Assembly: GCA_030611905.1 (NCBI GenBank) | Contig: JAUWOX010000063.1 | Location: forward strand, 1-6,251 | Origin: a bacterium | Lineage (GTDB): Bacteria > Patescibacteriota > JABMPQ01 > JAQVVF01 | Length of the DNA stretch: 6,251 nucleotides | Reading direction: 5' to 3' | Part shown: positions 1-5,578 of the stretch, in pieces | Numbering within the stretch: the stretch's first letter is position 1 | How the letters are laid out: each line of letters starts with the position of its first letter | Made by a program: the position numbers and the translations under genes | The notes under the pieces: generated by a model | Database searches by the model: none | Told to the model about the DNA's origin: nothing | What the model saw: only the letters and a program-made list of their open reading frames with translations

Positions 1-2
1 AA

Positions 3-143
3 TTGCCGAAACTTCAGTTGCACAGCAAAATACTGTTAGGGTTGGTCGCCGGGACGATTCTCGGGGTGCTGGCCAACCGTCTGGGGTTTTCGGGTTTTGT
101 CGCCGGTTATATCAAGATATTTTGTTGCTGCTGGATTTCCTGA
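3..143 (+). pseudogene. Fragment of a DAACS-family dicarboxylate/amino-acid:cation symporter (N-terminus only)
   Basis: Read on the plus strand from base 3, the sequence encodes LHSKILLGLVAGTILGVLA and then GFVAGYIK. This is the pattern of the first transmembrane helix and following loop of sodium/proton-coupled dicarboxylate and glutamate symporters (DctA/GltP type). In that family the next segment normally continues with a Pro-Gly-Asp or Pro-Gly-Thr motif and the second helix. Here the match ends near base 120, and the frame reaches TGA at 141-143 after 46 codons; a full symporter has about 400 residues or more. The stretch is clearly richer in G and C than the rest of the window. TTG at base 3 could be the start, but only two bases precede it, so the true start may lie outside. 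It lies antisense to the 3' end of the NHL gene. It is either a contig chimera or a real insertion/recombination scar; a chimera seems likelier. The family call comes from recognition, not a search. Confidence 0.55.
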
Positions 144-2192
144 AAATGGGTATCTGTTGTCGGGTTTGACGCCATAAACTACTGGGCCTGGCTGGTAAAA
201 TTGAGCTTTGCCTTTGATATTGATGACTCTAATTATGTCATTCCAGGTATCAGCGATGAAAAGTTTACCTTTTTTCTTGAAAGGAAGAAGTCCTGACGGA
301 TTATTAAATTCTGCTGCAAACTTGTTCCCATTCTTAAGTCCTCTGTCGGTTCCAGCCATGGTTTTAACTAATCCGTTTTTTGGATTAATAGCACGAACTT
401 TTTGTGTTCCTGCCTCGGTAATATAAAGCATTTTATTTTTTTTGCTGTATTTGATGTAATTTGGCGTTGAAAATTCAGCATCTGAACCATAGCCGTCACG
501 ATATCCGCGGTGACCATTGCCAGCAAGCGTAGTAACTTGCTTAGAATTAATATCGATTTTTCGGATAACATTGTTATATGAATCTGCCACAAAGAGCTTG
601 TTTCCTTTTTTATTTATAGTAATGCCATAAGGTCTATTAAAAGTTGCTTGTTTTTTCCATCCATTTTTGAGTCCGCTTCCGCCTGATCCTGCGATTAGCC
701 AGGTTTTGCCATCTGAAATTCTAACTTTTCTGATTCTATTATTGGCGCCGTCGGTAACAAAAAGATGTTGGCCATTTTTTGCCATGACTATACCGGCTGG
801 ATTACTGAATTTTGCAGTATTTTTGGTACCTTCCTGGTATCCATTACAGCGTCCGGTGCAGTCTGTTTTGCCTGTACCAGTAACTAATTCTGTTTGCTTT
901 GTTTTTAGATTGACTCTTCTTATTCTATTATTCCATCTGTCAGCTACATATAGGTATTGCCCAGATTTTCCCATGGCAATACTAGAAATATCGCTGAAGC
1001 GTGCATCTTTGCCAATGCCTTCCTTGTATGCATCAATAATACTGCCGGCGAATAAGTTGGTTTTTCTGTTTTTTCTTCTAATTCTTCTGACTAGATTGTT
1101 TTCTGCCAGATAGATAAATTTTTTATTTTTTGAGAATGCCATGTCTTTGGGTCGGCCACTTAATGTATTTTTCTTTTTTCCAAATTCGTTCTGGAATCTT
1201 TTTTTGCCAACAACTCGGTCACCATCTTGGAGGGTTACGCCGGTATAGCGATGAATTCTTTGAACTGAGCTTAGTCCAGAATTAGCTACAAATATATAAT
1301 TACCTCGAATGTCTAATCCTTTTGGATAGTTTAAAGTGACCATGATAGGATCTGTTGCTATCAATGTAGTTTTTTTGGTTGTTAGATTAACTTTCCTGAC
1401 ACGATCAGTGTAGCCATTGCCGTCTGTTACAAATACCGAATTTTGATTTTTATCAACTACAACTCCGGCGATATTTCTGAATTTTGCGTTTGTTCCTATT
1501 CCCTCTTTATACCCCGCTGTATTGCCAGCGATTATTGCTACATGCCCTGTGGCAATATTGACTTTAAAAAGTTTGTGAGCTTCAATGTCAGCAACATAAA
1601 GATATTTTCCAGATGGATCCGTTCTGAGTTTGACAGGCTTTATGAGACCATGTCCTTGAGCTATCGTTGTAAGTTTTCCTCCGTTAGTTGTTGTTTTTTT
1701 GATTGCGCCATGACCTGAATCAGCAATATATACATTTGATCCTCGAACTTCAACTCCTTCTGGGAAATAAAGACCGTCGTCTACTATTGTACTAACTTGC
1801 TTGTTTGATATCTTTCGTATTTGATGATTCCATGAATCGGCGACATAGACAGTTTTTCCAGAAACTGCTACTCCCCTTGGTTGTGCAAATTCAGCCCGTC
1901 CTTTAAAACCATTCGTATCCCCATATGAACCTGTACCTGCTAATGTTTTAATTTTGGTCATGTTCTTGTTAACTTTGCGTATTACATTATTATATGTGTC
2001 TGCAATATACATCACTCCATTATCTCCAAAAAGTAAATCTTCACAAAAGTCTAAGTATGCTCTTCTGGGCGGCCCACCGTCGCCAGCATAAATTCTACTG
2101 AGCCATGTTTTCGTTTCGCCATAACCTGCGAAGACATTTTGAGCTACGAAACATAATAATAACGTGGTCAATATTATAATAGTTTTCTTCAT
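36..2192 (-). CDS. Secreted NHL-repeat protein with twelve blades; C-terminus probably not native
   Basis: This 718-residue protein starts with a signal peptide (KK, then a hydrophobic core at residues 4-19, likely cleaved after VFA at 20-22), so it is exported. Twelve NHL motifs of the form [YF][IVL][AT][DE]-x-x-x-N-x-[IV]-R-[KR] begin near residues 62, 116, 155, 199, 254, 301, 361, 415, 478, 534, 590 and 645. Many are preceded by a G-x-x-x-x-A-x-F-x-x-P-x-G turn. NHL propellers commonly have six blades, so twelve suggests two tandem propellers meeting near residues 316-350. Such domains usually bind proteins, glycans or nucleic acid; no catalytic residues are evident. A loop at 445-449 carries a CxxxC pair. 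After the last blade, VVYGVKPDNRYPFSGNP (671-687) looks like the start of an IPT/TIG domain. From about residue 690 to the stop the codons are antisense to the symporter fragment, so this tail is probably artefactual or hybrid. It is the second gene of an operon, 13 bases after the phosphoesterase gene. ATG start, no Shine-Dalgarno sequence. NHL assignment is secure; the ligand is unknown. Confidence 0.88.
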   Translation of the reverse strand: MKKTIIILTTLLLCFVAQNVFAGYGETKTWLSRIYAGDGGPPRRAYLDFCEDLLFGDNGVMYIADTYNNVIRKVNKNMTKIKTLAGTGSYGDTNGFKGRAEFAQPRGVAVSGKTVYVADSWNHQIRKISNKQVSTIVDDGLYFPEGVEVRGSNVYIADSGHGAIKKTTTNGGKLTTIAQGHGLIKPVKLRTDPSGKYLYVADIEAHKLFKVNIATGHVAIIAGNTAGYKEGIGTNAKFRNIAGVVVDKNQNSVFVTDGNGYTDRVRKVNLTTKKTTLIATDPIMVTLNYPKGLDIRGNYIFVANSGLSSVQRIHRYTGVTLQDGDRVVGKKRFQNEFGKKKNTLSGRPKDMAFSKNKKFIYLAENNLVRRIRRKNRKTNLFAGSIIDAYKEGIGKDARFSDISSIAMGKSGQYLYVADRWNNRIRRVNLKTKQTELVTGTGKTDCTGRCNGYQEGTKNTAKFSNPAGIVMAKNGQHLFVTDGANNRIRKVRISDGKTWLIAGSGGSGLKNGWKKQATFNRPYGITINKKGNKLFVADSYNNVIRKIDINSKQVTTLAGNGHRGYRDGYGSDAEFSTPNYIKYSKKNKMLYITEAGTQKVRAINPKNGLVKTMAGTDRGLKNGNKFAAEFNNPSGLLPFKKKGKLFIADTWNDIIRVINIKGKAQFYQPGPVVYGVKPDNRYPFSGNPAATKYLDITGDKTRKPQTVGQHPENRPGDQP

Positions 2193-2201
2193 TTTTTTAT
2201 G

Positions 2202-2218
2202 TTATTTATTTATTTATT
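2202..2218. repeat. ATTT tetranucleotide microsatellite at the junction of the two operon genes
   Basis: Four copies of the ATTT unit, the last one incomplete, cover the stop codon of the phosphoesterase gene (2206-2208) and most of the short gap before the NHL gene start. In the transcript it reads as repeated AAAU with UAA triplets. Slippage here would change the last residue or two of the upstream protein and the distance between stop and start. It may simply reflect low-complexity AT-rich spacer DNA. Confidence 0.7.
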
Positions 2219-4023
2219 CCGACTGCTGTTACGCCGCCATTAAATTTTCTACTGTATGCAAAAAATGATTTGATGCGCTTTCCTTTATATTTAAAGATTT
2301 TAACTTTTGGTTTACTATTTTTTCCATATGCCATTCCTACTATAATTTCTGTTTTACCGTTAGAATTTGTGTCAAACATATCAATGTTTGCTCCTGTTTT
2401 GTATTTGTTATGAAATGGCCGAAAATTGCCAAGAACTCTTCTTTTTTTGTTAAATTTATATATTTTTATTTTTGTTTTTGCTTCTGTTAATTTGGAAATG
2501 CCTATCTCTGCCTTTCCGTCTCCGTCAACATCTCCTGCAGCGACATCGATTCCATTTTTATAATCCTTTTTAAAGGGGAATATTTTGATTTTTTTTCTTG
2601 TACCTTTTTTATTACTAGTTGGAACATTGTAGGCAACAACTTTTGTTCTAGTTCCTACATTTGTTCCGGCTATTAATTCAGCTTTTTTATCTTTGTCAAT
2701 ATCACCCATTGTTATTGTAGTGCCTGTAAATTTGTTAAAAACATTTTGGTTAAAATAGACTTTTTTTCCATTATATTTAAATATTTTTACCTGTGAATCA
2801 TCAGAAAGCTTAGAAACTGCTATTTCGTCTCTACCATTGTTGTTAATGTCGCCTGCTGCGACATCAATGCCTCCAGTATAACTTTTTTCGAAGGCGCGGA
2901 ATTTTTTTCTTAGTTTGCCATTTGGTTTTAAAATCTTTACCCATGACTTATTGCCCTTGCCGGCTCCTACAATGATTTCATCTTTTCCATCTAAGTTAGT
3001 GTCTCCACTTGCAATCCTTACCCCTGCTTTTTTATAGGGGAAAAACCTTTTGCCTCTTTTTTTGCCGTTTGTTGTGAATCTATGTATTTTTTTTCTTTTA
3101 TCTTGTGCGCCTGTAACAATATATTTTTCATTGTTTTTGTTTTCTATTTCAAAGGTGTCGAAAACTTGACCTTCGAGGTTAACGGCACTGCCAATAATTT
3201 TAGAGTTGGTCACTTGCAAATATACAAAATGATGTACGCTTTCGGCTTTGGCATTCCACCACTCATTAGTGGGCACTGTTCCCAAGGCACCTCCTCCGCC
3301 TCCTGTAGTAATGTAAACAATACCGTTGTTGTTGATTTGGTTATTGAGAATTGGCGGAGTTCGCTGATAAATATGGGCATGTCCATTTAGGACTAATTCG
3401 ACTCCGTATTTTTCAAATAGTGGACTCCAGTTATTTCTGATATTTGCGTCGTTGTTATAATTATTCGGATTCGCATAAAAAGGAAGATGAAAGAAGGCAA
3501 TTGTTGTTTTATTTGATAGGTAGGCTTGTAATAGATCGTTTTCTAGCCAGGTATATTGCGCACTACCAATTGCGTAGTCTGTTTCAGTATCAAGGCTTAT
3601 GAAGTGAAAGCCCTGATAATTAAATGAATAATATTCTGAATAGATATTAAATGTTTTTTGATAGTTATCTAATGGCGTATCATGATTTCCTATTGTTGGA
3701 TAATAGTTACGATCTAGTCCTGGCTTTATGGGTAGTAATAGTAATGATGTTATAATGTTTTCGAACATTTCCCATTGAGATACAATCCTTGAATTTTGAA
3801 CATAGTCTCCCATGTTTAAAATAAAATAAGGCTTCATCAAGGCAAGTTGGTTGACGATCGTCAGATGGTTATGGTTATTATTCTGCGTATCTCCATAGGC
3901 TGCAAAATCAAATAAAAAATCAGTGGTTATATTTTGCACCTTGGCATGCGTGCTCCTATTAATGAAAACACTAGTAATCAAAATCAAGCTTACTAAAATA
4001 AATTTTGTAATTTTATTTTTCAC
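2206..4023 (-). CDS. Secreted calcineurin-like metallophosphoesterase fused to an FG-GAP/VCBS-type beta-propeller
   Basis: This 605-residue exported protein begins with a signal peptide (hydrophobic core at residues 8-21, likely cleavage after THA at 25-27). The metallophosphoesterase domain covers about residues 36-295. Its metal-ligand motifs are in order: YGDTQ (D45), GDYV (D73), GNHD (N113, H114), FFHLPFY (H179) and GHAHIYQR (H215, H217). The order and the TTGGGGG loop at 239-245 resemble purple-acid-phosphatase-like enzymes, so it should hydrolyse phosphomonoesters or diesters outside the cytoplasm; the substrate is not visible. The tyrosine that gives true purple acid phosphatases their colour (D-x-x-Y) is Q76 here. 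Residues about 300-605 hold five full FG-GAP-like repeats, with loops D-x-[DN]-x-[DN]-G or variants starting at D341, D392, D441, D498 and D551, plus two half repeats at the ends. Start: GTG at 4023 is the first usable codon, because an in-frame TAA lies 12 bases upstream; there is no Shine-Dalgarno sequence. It is the first gene of a leftward operon with the NHL gene. Confidence 0.9.
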   Translation of the reverse strand: MKNKITKFILVSLILITSVFINRSTHAKVQNITTDFLFDFAAYGDTQNNNHNHLTIVNQLALMKPYFILNMGDYVQNSRIVSQWEMFENIITSLLLLPIKPGLDRNYYPTIGNHDTPLDNYQKTFNIYSEYYSFNYQGFHFISLDTETDYAIGSAQYTWLENDLLQAYLSNKTTIAFFHLPFYANPNNYNNDANIRNNWSPLFEKYGVELVLNGHAHIYQRTPPILNNQINNNGIVYITTGGGGGALGTVPTNEWWNAKAESVHHFVYLQVTNSKIIGSAVNLEGQVFDTFEIENKNNEKYIVTGAQDKRKKIHRFTTNGKKRGKRFFPYKKAGVRIASGDTNLDGKDEIIVGAGKGNKSWVKILKPNGKLRKKFRAFEKSYTGGIDVAAGDINNNGRDEIAVSKLSDDSQVKIFKYNGKKVYFNQNVFNKFTGTTITMGDIDKDKKAELIAGTNVGTRTKVVAYNVPTSNKKGTRKKIKIFPFKKDYKNGIDVAAGDVDGDGKAEIGISKLTEAKTKIKIYKFNKKRRVLGNFRPFHNKYKTGANIDMFDTNSNGKTEIIVGMAYGKNSKPKVKIFKYKGKRIKSFFAYSRKFNGGVTAVGINK

Positions 4024-4046
4024 TTTTTTTGTATTTTAATGTTCTT

Positions 4047-4076
4047 ATTATACCATATTTTATAATTTTATGGTAA
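4047..4076 (-). promoter_or_regulatory. Probable promoter of the phosphoesterase-NHL operon (extended -10)
   Basis: On the minus strand the sequence TGGTATAAT (4055 down to 4047) is a perfect -10 hexamer with the TGn extension. A weak -35, TTACCA (4076 to 4071, four of six consensus bases), lies 18 bases upstream. Transcription would start near 4040, about 17 bases before the GTG codon, giving a short leader without a ribosome-binding site. The consensus match is seen directly; use in vivo is inferred. Confidence 0.6.
4061..4066 (+). promoter_or_regulatory. Candidate -10 element of the flippase promoter
   Basis: TATAAT here would place a transcription start near 4073, about 13 bases before the flippase ATG. 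No -35 hexamer is recognisable at a 16-18 base spacing. The element lies between the -10 and -35 of the leftward operon promoter, so the two promoters would overlap and RNA polymerase could occupy only one at a time. In DNA this AT-rich a TATAAT can occur by chance. Confidence 0.35.
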
Positions 4077-4085
4077 GTTATAATT

Positions 4086-5549
4086 ATGATAACACAATTT
4101 AAAAGACTTTTTAAACATTCATTTATCTACGCTATAGGCTCGTTAGCTCAAGGCATTGTTGGGTTTATTTTGATTCCTTTATACACAAGATACTTATCTC
4201 CTGCTTCATATGGTCAACTAGAAATTATTAATACTTTGATTTTGATCTCAACAATGATTTTGTCCTTGGGATTTGCTTCAGCTCTTTTGAAATGCCATGA
4301 AAGAGATTGCAAGGACGAAAAAGAACAAAAGCAGTTAGTGGGTACTGCTTTTGTATTTATAGTCCCTTTTGCCTCTTTTGTAACAATCCTAGCTTGGTTT
4401 TTTGGTAAATTTTTGGCACGGGTTTTGTTGGGGAGTGAAGATTTTTTAAATTTGATTCATATCTTGTTGTTGATAAATGTTTTTGCAGTGTTTTTGTCTT
4501 TGGCTTTTGCAGTATTGAGAATGAAGGAAAAATCTATTAAGTTTATTATATTTTCTTTGACAAAGTTTGGGTTAGTCTTGGGTTTAAACATTTATTTCGT
4601 GGCTTTTTTGCGTTTGGATATTTTTGGGATTTTATTGGGTAATTTTATTTCGCAAGTGATTATAACTGTGCCATTTATATTTACATTAATACCCTATGCG
4701 AATTTTAGATTTTCTAAAAAATTGCTAAGAGGCTTATTCGCTTTTGGAATCCCTATAATACCGGCTTCGCTGGCAATGTGGATTATGGATTTGTCAGATA
4801 GATACTTTTTGAAATTCTACTCTTCAATGACTGAAGTGGGTCTTTATTCTTTGGGATATAAAATTGGATTTGTTGTTTCTATTTTAGTAGTGGTTCCTTT
4901 TCAGTTGGCTTGGCCGACTGTTTCTTTCTCAGTGGCAAAAAGATTTGATACTAAAAAGATATACGCGCGGACTTTGACTTATTTATTATTTATCGGTTGT
5001 TTTGCGGCCTTGGCAATTTCAATTTTTTCCAAGCAAATCGTAGAGATAATGTCTGCTCCGGAATATTTGACTGCTTATAAAGTAGTGCCGTTAATCGCTT
5101 TTTCTTATGTTTTGTATGCGGCTCATTTTGCAATTGTTCCGGGACTGCATTTGAGAGAAAAAACTAAGTTATATCCCTTGCTGGTTGTTATTCCGGCTGT
5201 TTTGAATTTGATTTTAAATTATATTTTCATTCCTAAATATGGAATGATGGGAGCGGCATGGTCAACTTTTGTTTGTTTTGTTTTTATGGCCTTGCTGACT
5301 TATCTGGTTTCAAATTATTATTATAAGATAAAATATGAGTGGGGTCGGATTATCAAGTTGGTTTTGATAACTAGTATTTTGTTGGGATTGAATTATTTTT
5401 ATCGCAATGCTTGGACTTGCTTGGTGATCGGGTTTAATATTGCTAGCTTGTTTTTGTTTGTGGGCTTGCTCTATATTTTTAGATTTTTTAGAAAGGGTGA
5501 ATTGAAGAGGATTAGATCTTTAACAAAAAAAGACCCTGAAAGAGTTTAG
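4086..5549 (+). CDS. Oligosaccharide/polysaccharide flippase, Wzx/RfbX type (MOP superfamily)
   Basis: This 487-residue integral membrane protein has about fourteen hydrophobic helices, roughly at residues 11-31, 45-67, 87-107, 121-143, 152-174, 178-203, 215-232, 255-275, 296-316, 333-352, 362-382, 389-408, 422-436 and 443-465. The N-terminus (FKHSFIYAIGSLAQG then IPLYTRYLSPASYG) is the standard opening of polysaccharide-synthesis flippases. Further family marks are DLSDRYFL at 235-242, VGLYSLGYKIG at 251-261 and LNYIFIPKYGMMGAAWST at 377-394. Members turn undecaprenyl-linked oligosaccharides from the inner to the outer face of the membrane for surface glycan or glycoprotein assembly. The length is normal and the frame intact. 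No glycosyltransferase, polymerase or ligase gene is visible in the window, so the glycan is unknown. The ATG at 4086 is the only start that keeps the first helix; a Shine-Dalgarno sequence is not evident. It is divergent from the phosphoesterase operon and convergent with the next gene. The last codons overlap that gene's terminator. A lipid II flippase role is less likely given the N-terminal signature. Confidence 0.9.
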   Translation: MITQFKRLFKHSFIYAIGSLAQGIVGFILIPLYTRYLSPASYGQLEIINTLILISTMILSLGFASALLKCHERDCKDEKEQKQLVGTAFVFIVPFASFVTILAWFFGKFLARVLLGSEDFLNLIHILLLINVFAVFLSLAFAVLRMKEKSIKFIIFSLTKFGLVLGLNIYFVAFLRLDIFGILLGNFISQVIITVPFIFTLIPYANFRFSKKLLRGLFAFGIPIIPASLAMWIMDLSDRYFLKFYSSMTEVGLYSLGYKIGFVVSILVVVPFQLAWPTVSFSVAKRFDTKKIYARTLTYLLFIGCFAALAISIFSKQIVEIMSAPEYLTAYKVVPLIAFSYVLYAAHFAIVPGLHLREKTKLYPLLVVIPAVLNLILNYIFIPKYGMMGAAWSTFVCFVFMALLTYLVSNYYYKIKYEWGRIIKLVLITSILLGLNYFYRNAWTCLVIGFNIASLFLFVGLLYIFRFFRKGELKRIRSLTKKDPERV

Positions 5550-5553
5550 GGTC
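5525..5553 (-). terminator. Rho-independent terminator of the 153-residue protein gene, inside the flippase 3' end
   Basis: GACCCTGAA (5532-5540) pairs with TTTAGGGTC (5545-5553) in a 9-base-pair stem with one G-U pair and an AGAG loop. Seven A residues at 5525-5531 become a U-run after the stem in the leftward transcript. The hairpin begins about 25 bases past the leftward gene's stop. The same bases encode the flippase's final KKDPERV and contain its TAG stop. In the rightward direction no U-run follows, so it should act mainly on the leftward transcript. Confidence 0.75.
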
Positions 5554-5578
5554 GGATGTTTGCTCTGATGTGTCTTAT

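Noticed and set aside
667..1113. A long open frame on the plus strand inside the NHL gene, and shorter ones at 208-426 and 1443-1718
   Set aside because: They lie antisense to a protein with twelve clear NHL motifs, have no ribosome-binding site, and their Leu/Phe/Pro-rich products are what reverse-reading of Lys/Asn/Gly-rich repeats gives.
235..2010. DNA-level tandem repeats or a CRISPR-like array in the region of periodic similarity
   Set aside because: Similarity is at the protein level (NHL motifs) with diverged bases; there are no identical direct repeats separated by equal spacers.
2127..2192. Lipoprotein signal in the NHL protein (LLLC at residues 11-14)
   Set aside because: The cysteine sits in the middle of the hydrophobic core and lacks the small residues before it that a lipobox requires; a normal cleavage site follows at VFA.
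3082..3390. Open frame on the plus strand opposite the phosphoesterase gene
   Set aside because: The minus strand here encodes the GHAHIYQR metal site and its flanks, so this frame is a by-product; its product has no recognisable features.
4079..4084. TATAAT directly before the flippase ATG as its -10 element
   Set aside because: Transcription would begin near 4091, after the ATG at 4086, and the next in-frame start would remove the conserved first helix.
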